Shown here: in pieces, positions 22,813-34,300 of the stretch
Numbering within the stretch: the stretch's first letter is position 1
Layout of the letters: every line of letters starts with the position of its first letter
Assembly: GCA_027576995.1 (NCBI GenBank)
Contig: JANBQC010000091.1
Span: forward strand, 1-61,902
DNA from: Dimargaris cristalligena
Lineage: Eukaryota; Kickxellomycota; Dimargaritomycetes; Dimargaritales; Dimargaritaceae
Length of the DNA stretch: 61,902 bases
Reading direction: 5' to 3'
Translations under genes and position numbers: made by a program
Notes under the pieces: model-generated
Databases searched by the model: none
Seen by the model: only the letters and a program-made list of their open reading frames with translations
What the model was told of the DNA's origin: nothing

Positions 22813-24052
22813 AATGACCTTGAGGTCTCTATTCCGCCCTTGCGTATACTGCCCCTTCCCCACCCACCTCATACTATATTGACCTACTCATCCCGTTCAA
22901 TGTACAGCATTAACTTATCATTCGTTCCGATTTCCTAAGCTACTCTGATGTAGATCCGCCAGCTTCTACCATATCAATGTCACATTAAAGACTCTTACCA
23001 ACTATTTTATATACATTGGAATAATGTACAAATATTTAAAATTACCCCCTAGAGTGCCAATGAACGTAGATGGATTAGACTGCATCTAACTAGTGGGCTA
23101 GATGAGAGCTGTTGGAGCAAAGCGATTATATTACTCAATCTTCCATCCTCTAGCAGTATGTTTCATCGGAGGCTAGATCCTTATGGTCGAGTATTCTAAG
23201 CGTTCTCTCTCTCTCTCTCTCTCTCTATCCATTATATCGTAAATAATATCGCAATAATCATAAAATGGGGACAAAGATAGCATTGTGAGGAAACACAGTA
23301 GAAATGCCCATTATACCTTTCTGCTAGCACAATCTACTCTTGGCAAACTGGAGTTAGAACCATCCGAATGGTGATCCTACAGGACCAATAAACTGATCCA
23401 GGACTCTATCTTATCTGAGCTTGTAGAGGAGTAGTAGTCGACATTAGAAGGTCGATTAGTCTAACTTGTGGTTGAAGGGGGCCTACTCCCAAACCACATC
23501 TCTCCCACCCAAATTATAGAAATTGAATATGCAGAGTACTTTATTAATGGGCTAATCCAAACGCATATTTGCAGACTGATACTAATATAATATAATCCTC
23601 TCCAATGAGCTCTCGCAATGTTTGGGGGCCATAAGCTCTTCACTGTTAAATACCATATCTCATGTTTAGTAAGGCTATTCAGCCCATAAACCATCGAGTG
23701 AATTACATGATCCCCAGCTTGAATATTAAATTTTAGATTAAGACCACCTTTATTTCCTAAGCAGAATGAGTGATTAAGTAAGACAATTAACCCGCAAACC
23801 CACCTTAAAAACAGGGAAGTAAAATTATACACAAAACTCGCCTTTAAGGTATTTGCCCTTTTATTGTATACTATTAGATAGTCTAAAGCGGAACCCTTGC
23901 ATTTGACGAACGCTAGATAACTGTTTATCGACCGATTAAAGACCCCTTAATCTCAAATAGGGCCCATTTACCAATAAACGACACTCATCTGACCATGCTT
24001 CCAAAAGCGCTAACGCTATCTACAAGGAAATTACTTATACTCATTCCAATGG
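22813..24052. other. Intergenic with (TC)n tract
   Basis: Convergent spacer between SRP14 and COQ4. A (TC)n run lies at 23204-23226. A 123-codon minus frame (23832-23461) is present but has no recognisable family and no exon signals. AT-rich otherwise. Confidence 0.5.
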
Positions 24053-25066
24053 TTACTGAGGGCATGGGGGTGCCGGTATGAGGTTGAGCACCCGTTGGAG
24101 GTCACCGACGGGAGTTTGCCAGCGATCTTCGTACATTATATTCATATAGAATTTAGACCGACTCCCGTTTTGAATGGCCCACGGGATCAGCACTCGGCGC
24201 AGATGGGCCCGTTCGGCGGGATCGGAGATGCCTGGGCCCACAATCGAGCTGGCCAAAGTCATGGGGAGACCTGTCTGCATCCACTCGAACCATTTGACCG
24301 CGGTTTCCGAGGCCACTGAAATGCTAGTGATCCCGGTTAGGACATGGATAAAATCATGGGTCTCGCGATAGCGTTGAAGCACATAGGCCAATTCGGGATC
24401 GGACACGTATTGGACCTAGGGATTGTCATGGGGAGGGATAGTGTTATTGAATTTATCTGTGTGGATATCCGTGGATCAATTGCTCAAAAAGCCGTTTCCG
24501 CTGTATTGACTGGTGTCGCAGCCAAGAACATAACTGGATGCGGCATACAGAAGTAAAGCTAGTGGATACACAACTGATATTTACCTCTAGGCGTGATTCG
24601 GGCTGAAATCCATGGTGGTCCATGAATCGGACATACTCCCGACCAAACGTCCGATCCGGCAGGGTGCGAAACCAGTCGTAGTCCATTGTTTGGGAGTTGA
24701 GTCGCGGCTGTTCCCGCAAGATACGTCGACCCTCAGCTGAACCGAGCATTTTGTGGTGCATGGACCGCGCAGCCCGCCCGCCTGTGAGTTCACCCAGCGT
24801 GGCGACCATGTCTTTTTCCAAAAGAGTAAAATAGCGGGTAGGGTGGAGTACACCAGTAAGCCTCAAAGTATATCCCTGTTGGTCGGTGATTCGCAGGTGG
24901 AGAAGGCTTCTTTGAAGCAGACCCCTTGGGGAGGTGGTGGGGGCCGAGTGGCTAGCTAGTGAATAAACTTACCAGCACGGGCAGGGTTGTAGGCGGCGGT
25001 AAATGCGGACCCCACGGTTAGAATGGCTCGTTGGAGGCACGAAATGGAGTGGGCAGCTTTAGACAT
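24053..25066 (-). CDS. COQ4: Ubiquinone biosynthesis protein COQ4
   Basis: Matrix-side inner-membrane component of the coenzyme Q synthome, needed for CoQ biosynthesis. Three exons, 25066-24973, 24811-24585 and 24415-24053, join in phase to give 227 residues. Family segments: LTVGSAFTAAYNPARADMVA, TLGELTGGRAARSMH, GREYVRFMDHHGFQP, DPELAYVLQRYRETHDFIHV and ETAVKWFEWMQTGLPM. The metal-binding motif is His127-Asp128...His131 with Glu144; the spacing to the glutamate is one residue longer than in human COQ4. The N-terminus starts almost directly at the conserved part, so any mitochondrial targeting signal must be short (MSKAAHSISCLQRAIL is basic/amphipathic). Divergent from the ZIP transporter. 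Confidence 0.93.
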
Positions 25067-25798
25067 GGCGGAAGGTTAGGGTAGATGGAATTGAATAATA
25101 AAGGAATGACACATGGCATATGACATATGGCCTGGGAGTATTTAGGGGGGATACTTGTGGGGTTGTGTGGCCCCCCTCCTGGGCATGCCCCAAAGGCTTA
25201 GGCTGATTCGCCCTTTCCCTTTCCTTGGGGAGCTCGTTTAGTTACTACTACTCCGCCGGGTTGGGAGCACTTCGCTTCTTATCCAGAGGCGTGTCAAAGT
25301 CTATTTGGTGGCTGCAACAAAGGCAGTTCCGGTGCTAGCCGGGCTCCGTAGTAGTGTGGCTGGGTCTAATCCCCTTGAGCCATAATAGGATAGTCGCTAA
25401 CTACTTCCGCCCTCGGTTTCACTTTCAAACTCCCCTCCTCTTTTCAGCCCGTATTGTATGGGACACTCGCGAGTTCCTATTGTTCCTGTGGTTTCAGTGG
25501 CTCGCCCTAGTTCGAGTGCTGATCTTTTTTTAGCCTTCTTCAGCCTAGTCGTACGGCTGACTAGGCTAGGGCTTATTAGTGCCCTTCCCTTCCCTTTTCC
25601 CAGCTGCTATTTCTTTCCGCTTGTTAGTTTTTTCCGAGGCCTAATCTTCCTCCGCCTCTGCCCAACTCTACAGAATCCTTCACTTCTCTCTCACTCTCAT
25701 TTTTCTAAACAACGGCCAATTACCAAATAGACCAGCTTCTGCATTCCCGCCCACTTCCTGTGCCTCCGCCCCATCCAGCGCTGCCTCACGCTCGAACC
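25067..25798. promoter_or_regulatory. Shared upstream region of COQ4 and ZIP transporter
   Basis: About 730 bp between divergent starts. The half next to the ZIP gene is strongly pyrimidine-rich (CT-rich tracts 25540-25770), a common feature of fungal 5' leaders. No clear TATA box. Confidence 0.5.
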
Positions 25799-27388
25799 AT
25801 GCGTTCACCGCTTCCCCGGCTCCCGTCGGTATTGACAGTGGCCCTTCTGGGCTGGCTGTCTGTAGCGACCGTCCAGGGCCACGGCCATGGCCATACCACC
25901 GGCCGCCAGCGTACCACGGACCAACTAATTCTGGACGATGCCCCGCCCCCGTGCCCTTTGAAACAGGACTGTCCGCTCTACGGCAAAATCCTCCAAGGCC
26001 ATCAAGGCGAGGGCGATTCCGCCCCCGCCGACTCGGACGAAAAGTGGTCGGACCCCAAACGGTGCCCCTACTACGGCAAAAAAACCGTCTGGCCCGATTC
26101 CGCCGCTCCGCTTCCCCCCGGCCACCCGGACCCCGCCGGCAAAGACCCGACCCAGTGCCCTTACACCCGTCTTAAACAGCAGCTGGGCCTGGCCGGCGAA
26201 GACGGCGATACGGCCGGAGCCGGCTGGTTTGCCCGTCTCCTGGGCACCTTCTTCCCGGGCTCCGGAACTGCGCCCGGTGCCGCCGCCTCCCCACCGCTCT
26301 GGTCCTATTTTTTCAGCTCCGACCCCATGATTTCATCGTTCCTGGCCACCGCCTACATCTCCATTTTCCCGAACCTCGTCCTCCTCTTCGTGCCCCCCGA
26401 TATTGCGCCACGCTCACTGAATATTCTGGTCAGTTTCGCCGTCGGTGGTCTCCTCGGGGACGTGTTTCTCCACCTGCTGCCCCACGCGTTTACGGAAATT
26501 GTGCAGGAGCCGGCCAATGAACACCCCCAGCAAATTACCGTGGTGGGTTTGGCCATTTTCTTTGGGCTGATGGTCTTCTTCGCCATTGATAAGGTCATGC
26601 GGATATCGGGGGCCGGGCACGATCACGGACATGCTCATGGAATAGAGGCTAAATCCACCGCCATTCCGGCTAGTGAAAACCCCGATACGGATGCTGTTAC
26701 CTCGGCCCGGTCGGAACCAGCCGATGGCCTACGCCGTCGAGTCCCCTCAACCGAGAAGGATTCGACACCTGCTACCTCTCCGGCGGCCATTGCCACCGGC
26801 ACTGCCTCCGCCTCTGCTTCCCCGCCGGTTAAATTTTCGGCTTATCTGAACATCATCGCGGACGCGACCCATAATTTCACCGACGGTCTCGCCATGGCCG
26901 CCTCTTTTTATAGTAGCCCGGCCATTGGTATTTCCACCACCATTGCCGTCTTCTTCCACGAAATTCCCCACGAAATCGGCGATTATGCCATCCTGGTCCA
27001 GTCCGGTCTGTCCCGGCGCCAGGCCATGCTCGCCCAGTGTGTAACGGCGTTGGGCGCTTTCGCCGGGACGCTGGCGGGAGTACTGATCCAGGAATTGGGT
27101 TCCAAACCCGGAGCGGGCCACCACGCCCACGGTCACCACGAATCCAGAGGCGCTTGGTTGTTGGCGGGCCTCGAGTGGGGTGACTTGGTCATCCCTTTTA
27201 CGGCCGGTGGATTCATTTATATTGCTACCGTTGGTGTGATCCCGGACTTGCTCCAGGTCCCGGAGGATAAAACTGACCCGACTAAACCCGCATCGGCCCA
27301 GCGGGGTCCCTTCCGCCAAGCAATGCTGGAATTCAGTAGCATGCTCCTTGGCATTCTTCTGATGGTTCTGGTTAATAGTTCTGATTAA
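25799..27388 (+). CDS. SLC39A7: ZIP zinc transporter, SLC39A7/KE4 type
   Basis: Transporter that moves zinc from the ER/Golgi lumen to the cytosol. Single exon, 529 residues from the ATG at 25799. A signal peptide (about 1-27) is followed by HGHGHTTG. The luminal region repeats a Cys-Pro motif: CPLKQDCPLYGK, CPYYGKK and CPYTRLKQ. Then come TM helices: SFLATAYISIFPNLVLLFV, SFAVGGLLGDVFLHLLPHAF (with the LHLLPHA signature) and VVGLAIFFGLMVFFAIDKV. A His-rich cytosolic loop (GHDHGHAHG) follows. The metal site is HNFTDGLAMAASF (about 358) and HEIPHEIGDYAILVQSG (about 388), the LIV-1 form of the motif. A second His-rich stretch is HHAHGHHES. The open frame extends 13 codons upstream only from a GTG. 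Confidence 0.94.
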   Translation: MRSPLPRLPSVLTVALLGWLSVATVQGHGHGHTTGRQRTTDQLILDDAPPPCPLKQDCPLYGKILQGHQGEGDSAPADSDEKWSDPKRCPYYGKKTVWPDSAAPLPPGHPDPAGKDPTQCPYTRLKQQLGLAGEDGDTAGAGWFARLLGTFFPGSGTAPGAAASPPLWSYFFSSDPMISSFLATAYISIFPNLVLLFVPPDIAPRSLNILVSFAVGGLLGDVFLHLLPHAFTEIVQEPANEHPQQITVVGLAIFFGLMVFFAIDKVMRISGAGHDHGHAHGIEAKSTAIPASENPDTDAVTSARSEPADGLRRRVPSTEKDSTPATSPAAIATGTASASASPPVKFSAYLNIIADATHNFTDGLAMAASFYSSPAIGISTTIAVFFHEIPHEIGDYAILVQSGLSRRQAMLAQCVTALGAFAGTLAGVLIQELGSKPGAGHHAHGHHESRGAWLLAGLEWGDLVIPFTAGGFIYIATVGVIPDLLQVPEDKTDPTKPASAQRGPFRQAMLEFSSMLLGILLMVLVNSSD

Positions 27389-28397
27389 TGTGTATAATTT
27401 ACTTTCTACATCTCTCTGCACTTTGCTTTTATTATACAAACAACCTTCCTCTTTTTCTAAATTTCCTTATACTAATACTTTAATGTTGGTTATAAATTCC
27501 TTAAATCTTATCGCCCCTTTCACGGCCCCGCCGTTTTTTCTTAATTGGCAGTGCTTCTATAGTTGCATCAGTTTTTCTAAATTAAAAGTCACTTCTATGA
27601 TCCAACTCTAATTATAATAGGATGCCAACTTGAAATGTACCAGTGGTATGGTGGAGATATTTTATTTTAATGGAATAAGCGATATTAAAATCACAATGGA
27701 GAAAGTAAAAATGTTCAGAGTCGCTCAATAGCGATTGCAATTAGGTGAAGGCGCGATATGCGCTGTAATGGGGGATGGTCGCGAAATGAAATGTTTCAAC
27801 GACGCCCGTGATTTTGACCCCAGTGGGTGAATATAATATGCTGGTGGAGGAAGTGTCAAAAACGAGTATGAAATGATTATCAGAAATTGGCGGGATCTGT
27901 TGGGAATATTGGGTATGCCTCGGTTAGAGAATTACCTGAAAAGACACACCTTGATGGGGGAAATGGTGGTGGTGGCTGAAGGACACCTACGGAATGAGGA
28001 AATATGAAAGAAATAAAAAGTGGAAAGTAGCTCAAACAAAAGCCCGGAAGTCAGCGAAATGGGACAATGCCCAATGTGATACAACAGCCAATGGACGGGA
28101 ACAAAAGTCCGGGAAAAAATGACTTGAAGGATTGGTATATTAAATAGGGGAATGGAAACGAGGAGTCCAACGATGGTCGTCTAATTGCAATAAAAGTAGG
28201 CGAATAATAAAGAAACGCGAAAGAACAAAAAAAGTAACTATGTATATATATGTATATAAATGGATTAGTTAAAGGAGGGTGTATGTAAAGGGAGAGTTTG
28301 GCATTGTTTTATATATAAAAATATTAAGATCATCCCTACTCCTCTCTTTTGGTCCAACTTGGACTATCACTATTAGGAGGAAACAGCCGGGAAGGAT
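27389..28397. other. Convergent 3' region, ZIP and LIM genes
   Basis: AT-rich spacer of about 1 kb, holding both 3' UTRs. No coding exon or RNA gene is seen. Confidence 0.5.
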
Positions 28398-31300
28398 TTA
28401 AAACTGGGGTGGACTCCGGGCCTTGAACGAACGACGCATGGCTTCCTCCGTTTCCTTGAATCGTTGTTCGAGGCTGGACATTTCCCGGTTCAAAACATTA
28501 AACGGGTTATAATACTGCGTTTTACTGGCCGCTCCGCGGAAGGGCCGGAAGTAGGGTGACGGCGACTGAGCAGGTGTGGTGGGGGTGGGAGATCCCGCCG
28601 TCGAACCGAATCGCTGGCCACCCAGGTTAGCCCCTCCGGTGGCCAATCGGTTGTGCGGAACGCTGCCACAGCCGCACGGACAGGGGGTTTTAAGGGCTCG
28701 GCCTTCGTTATCAACCGAGGATGCCGGAACACCGGTAGTATGGCAGGTGCAGCCGCAGGCCCCACAGATCGAATCCACCATGGATGAATCCAAACCATCA
28801 CAGGCCACAGTACAACGGCGACCGCCTTCACTGGCCTTCCGGTTCGTTGAGGGCGGGCGACGTCTGTTGGGCTTGGGTCGGCTAGCCTCGGGTCCGATCA
28901 GCATACTACGGCGCCGCAGAATCGCACTCGCGTGGTACGAGCAGTAGAGCTGGTCACGCACCCGTACACAGTTGGTAGGATGCAGCATCCGTTTACACTC
29001 CATGCACTTGAGGCAATGCTTGTGGTACGCCACGCCGTCGAAGGTCACCTTGTCAAACATATAGCAGATATCGTCGCACGTCGGGCAGATGGGGTGCTCC
29101 CAGTTGTTGCCAGCATTGGCCATTTCATTCCGACGGTCAAACGGAGAACTGGCGGTGGAGCGGAAATCCATCTGCATCGGGGAAGCAACGAGCTGACCCC
29201 GTTGGCGAAGGGCCGACTTACGTTTCAGCGGGATAGGGGAAGGGCCATAGGCCGAGAAGCTAATATTAGAAGCAAACGACTGGCTGCCAAAATTAATCGA
29301 ATCGGCGGGGAGCGGCTCGGGGCTAGCGGGCTTACTCTCCCCAGCTGACATGGCCATCATGGAGCCATTCTCCGACTCGGGAATCGGAGATAACATCGAA
29401 GCGCTAGGCTGAATCATAGACATAGTCTCATGGCGAGGACGGTGGTGGCTTTCCTGGTTGACCGCCGAATTGTCCGGGACAATAACGGATATGCTCAAGG
29501 GGGATGGCTGCGGAGGGGGCAGGCTACGTCCACCGCGCCGTGAGCCCGGGAGTAGTAGAATAGACTCGCCCCCGATCAGAGACGATGAAGCTGAGGCAGG
29601 CGAGTGAATTTTACGGTGGCGTTCCTCGACCGCCGTGCGCATATAGTTGTCGTAAATGCGCTCGGTTAGCCATTCGGAGCCACGCGGCGATTTGGTCCGG
29701 AATTCTTCCTTGGTCTTATTGCGGGTCTCTTCAAGTTTACCGTTGACCATGATTTGGGGCTTGCCATGCTTGCTCATGTCGACGGTGACCTTCCCCTTGC
29801 CTGGGATTTTATCGACTGAAAACGAGCTACAGGTCAGTGGCCCCGAAGTGAGCTTGTTGGGGTTACAGAATTTCTGGGCCCGGGCGCAACATTCGCAGGC
29901 GCACATACAGATACAGGGCACTTCGCTGGCCTCGGTGGTAACAATCAGGGGTTTGTTGGCACCGCCTGATTGAACAGCCCCGTTACCTGAGTTGGGGTCG
30001 AGTGACACCTTAATCCGCACATCGTACTTGGGGCTCAGTGAACACAGGGCGCAGGGACAAGAGCAAGTGCACACAAAGGAAACTGCCGAGTCGGGCCGCT
30101 TGGGGCTCGAAGTGGAGACCAGGGCTTGGCCGCCTGTCTTTGCCGATGGGCCCCGGTACAGGTGGCAGCTGGGACAGGGGCAATCAAAGCCGTGGCCTGC
30201 CCCACTGGGTTTGGGAGAGGCCGGTGGGGGAGTGGAAGGCTTGGCAGCCGCAGAGGGCGCCTTGGCCGCCGGTGGTGGAGAAACAGAACTAGAGGCCGGT
30301 TTAGCCAAGGGTGACCCTGACTGACAGTTGGGACAAGGGCAAGCTCCGAAATCAGCGTGAGGTTTCGGCGAGGCGGGTGGCGAGCCGGGGCCAGATTTGG
30401 ATGGTATGGGCGCCGGAGAAGCGGGAGCCGGGGTCACCGATGGTTTCGGTTTAGGGGCCGCAGCGGGAGCGGTACAGTTGGGGCAGGGACACTCTCCAAA
30501 ATCAGCCGGGGGCTTACTGGAGGCAGATCCGTTGCCTTTACCGTCACCATTACACTTGGGCTTTTCGCTATCTTTCCCCTCGCTCGACGGGGCCTTACCG
30601 GTAAAAGTCGAGTCACAGTTAGGGCAGGGACACTTGCCAAAATCCTTGGGAGGGTTGCTGGGAGCCTTCGCAGCCGGTGGTGGTGACGAGGAGGCGGCGG
30701 GTTTAGCGGGAGGCGAGGCCAGAGAGGGTTTAGAAGCGGGTGGCGGATTGGTCTGACAGTTAGGACAAGGGCATACACCAAAATCCGCGGGTGGGACCTT
30801 GGATGGCGGCGGCGAAGGGGCTTTGGAAGGCTTGGGACTTGCCGGAGCGGCTGCCGGTGGCGAGGGGGCAGGGGTAGCCGGTTTGGCAGATCCAGAGGAT
30901 GTGCAGTTAGGGCAGGGACAAGTGCCAAAATCCTTGGGCGGAGGAGAGGCCGAGGGAGGCGGAGTCTTCTTCGGACCGCTGGGGGCCTTCGAGGCCGGCG
31001 GGGGGGAGACCGGTTTGGCGGCAGGGGCCACTATGGGGGTCCCGCTGGTACAGTTCGGGCACGGGCAAGCCCCAAAGTCCTTCGGGGGAGAACTGGATTT
31101 AGGCGAAGCCGGCGGCGGAGTCGGAGATGCTGGCTTGGCAGTAGAGGCCGCCGCGGGCGCTCCACTGGTACAGTTCGGGCATGGACAAGCGCCAAAGTCA
31201 TTCGGGGATGGGCTGGCTTTGGGCGAGGCCGGCGGTGGTGGTGGTGGTGGCGAAGAAGCTGGTTTGGCGGCGGGGGCCACTTTGGGGGTCCCGCTGGTAC

Positions 31301-34300
31301 AGTTCGGGCATGGACAAGCGCCAAAGTCCTTCGAGGGAGAGCTGGCTTTGGGCGAGGCTGCTGGCGGGGTCGGAGATGCTGGTTTGACAGCAAGGGCCGC
31401 CACGGGTGATCCACTAGTGCAGTTCGGGCACGGACAAGCGCCAAAGTCTTTCGGGGGTGAGCTGGCTTTAGACGAGGCCGACGGTGGTGGTGGCGGAGAA
31501 GCTGGTTTGGCGGCGGGGGCCACTTTGGGGGTCCCGCTGGTACAGTTAGGGCATGGGCAGGCGCCGAAATCAGCGGGTTTGGCCGCACTTGGAGCTTTGG
31601 AGGCCGGGGGAGGAGTACCACTTTTGCTAGTATTACCATTCTTGGACCCGGGTTGACTGGGCGGTTTGCCATTACCAGCGGCGGGAACGGGACCAACGGA
31701 GGTCTGGCAGTTAGGACACGGGCAAGGCGCGAACGACTTATCGGCCGACTTGGAGGGAGGGGTTGGGGAAGGGGGCGCAGGAGTCGGGGCCGGCTTAGAC
31801 GGAGTCGGCGAGGCCTTAGGTGGGGCCACGTTATCCTGGGGTTTCAGCGCGGGGCTACCGGTGGGCTTAAAGCTGGACTCCCGGAAACGCCGGCAGTGGC
31901 AGCAGGGACAAATCAGGCGAATATATTCCTTGTCGTTGGGCGAGAGGTAAAAGGAAGAGTCGTACATGGCCCTGGAATAATAATAGGCCATGATGCGTTC
32001 AATTAGTGTGGCGTCCTTGGTCCGCTGGTCGTGGCAATTGGGGCAGGGGCACTCAAAGACACTGGCATCGGTGGAACCCCCGGTACGGGCAAAAAGCAGA
32101 CAGGGGGTATTTTCGCCGGGGTTGAGACAGCCCGCGGGGGTCTTGGTCCGGGGCGGCGGGGCCCCGAAATTATCGTAGATATTAAGGGCCCGCATACAGA
32201 TGGAGCAAGAGCAATCACAGTGGCAGGGATGCGAGACAAATTCCTCGGACGTGGACACCAGGCCATACAGAGCGTTGGGACAGAACGAACACTGGCATGC
32301 ACAGTGGCAGGCGGCTTCGGGGTTGATGGATCGGTCCAGCGCGTGGTAAGGGGTTTCCGATCGTGCGAACGACTGGCACATGGATCCGCCGGACCGTTGG
32401 GCCCCCGGGAAGGGCGTCGAACGGGCCGAGGGAGGGTGGATAATGATGGATTTATCGGCGCAGGGTGTCCAGGGAGGGGGAGTGCCTAGGCTAGAGTGAA
32501 TTCCGCGGGCTCGCACGCAGACGGGACAGTGGCAGGCGCAATGGCAACTCTGTGGGTAATCACCGTTGTCGGAACCGTTGATGCCGTACAAACTGATGGG
32601 GCAGTAAATGCAGGCACAGGTGCAACTGCAAGCCACGGAGGCGTTGAGGTCGAGGGACGAGGTGCTACTGTCGAAACTAGGATGTCCTGCGTTCGAATCA
32701 GAATAGGCGATGGTATGGGGGTTGAACGACAGGGTCAGGTGCGATGGTCGGGTGGTGGACTTGTGGCCACCGCCAATGCGGGAGGACAGGGTAGTCGTAA
32801 CAATGGGGTTATGCAGGTCGTAGTGAGTCTGGCAGTAAAACACATCCTCCACACTGGAGTAGTTGTCTACGCTGAGTAGCTTGCGGCAGTCTGCACAGCG
32901 TAGACAACCGCGGTGAATTGGGCGGTCGTGGGGTAACACCCGGTCCCCGCTGGAGATGCGCTTATTGCACAGATAGCACACCTCAAAGCAGTTTTTGGGG
33001 GACCGCTGCATATGGGCCATATGCACTCGGTTGAAGTCCTGGTAACCCACGAAACTAGACGAGTCGCTGGAAAAGTTGGATGTGGAGGCACTTAGGAACG
33101 AAGAGTCCCCACGGGTATTGCAGCCACCCCGACGATCGGGGGCGGGGCCGGTAGACATGGGAGCGGAACCCCGGGCGGGGGTGGTCATGGGCGTGGACGG
33201 GTGGGTGTGCAGCGGCATCATGACGGCCGCATCGTGAGTGGTGGTGGTGGTGGTGGTTAAATGTGTGGTAGTGGTCGTCGTGGTTGTGGAGCTGGATGCC
33301 AAACTAACCTGACTTTGGACCGATCCGGGGCGGGATATTTCCTCATGTTCGCCCCCGGCTCTGCTTTGCATGTACCAGGCCTGCTCCATTACCGGTGGGG
33401 GCGTGGCACTGCGCGGTTTAAGGGCGAAGGCGGGACTAGGAGGGGCCAGCGAGCCCGATCGGCGGCCCAGGGTGGGAGGGGGAGACAGGCTGCGGGAGAG
33501 CAACAGCGGGGCCGGGTAGTGGTGGGGGTCCTCCTCAATGACTTGAATCCGGTTGGAACTGCGTAGCGGAGAGGCGGCCCGTGGGGAAAGATGTTGGTAA
33601 ATACTACCCCCCATGCGGCTGGAGGGAGGGGGTTGGTGGGAGCTAAAGGTTTTACTAGGGGGGCGAGCGGGACGGGAGGGCGGAGAACGATATTCCTCGT
33701 AAAGGCTCGATGCAGTCCCGCTACGGAAAGTGGACTCGGGCATACCAGCGGTCCGCCGCATGACTTCATCCAGTTCCATCTCGGAGCGAAGAGGGGAGAA
33801 GGCCTGCGATTCGTTGGGGAAGATCTGACCGGCGGTCCGTTCCATCACCTCGGACAACTCGGATCGACTTTGGTTGGGCGGAGACCGACTCCACAAACGG
33901 TGTATGGCACGGTCGTTGGCGTCCTCGTTGGCGGCGGTGGCGGCGATAGCCAATGGTGTGGACTGAGTGCTACCCCCACTGTTCACGGTAGACGAAACGG
34001 GAGTAGCGGTGTAGGCCCGGTAGCCATTGGAGACTGGAACGTTCATTGGGGAGGAGGGCACGGAGCCTTTTTCGCTCGTGTGGCGCTTAGGACTAGGATC
34101 CCGATCTTCGGTAAGTGGGTTTACGCGGGCATTGATGTCCACATTGAGCAGTTCCCGAGGGTTAGCCAGGCTGTGGGGTCGATGGGCACCCCCGGCCTTG
34201 CGGGCCTGAAGGATATTGACCAGATCATCATTGCTGGTGATTTTGACGGATACGCGGGTGGTACGGCCATCATCGGCGTTAGCGTAGGGACTGATATCAC

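Noticed and set aside
23461..23832. 123-codon minus frame between SRP14 and COQ4
   Set aside because: AT-rich, no recognisable motif and no homologue that I know; likely chance.
30330..31580. CRISPR array or other prokaryotic repeat
   Set aside because: The regular spacing is at the protein level inside an open frame; unit sequences vary at the DNA level and the genome is eukaryotic.
30799..31656. 285-codon plus-strand glycine-rich frame
   Set aside because: Antisense shadow of the CPCPNC repeat array in the LIM gene; its repetitiveness follows from the coding strand.
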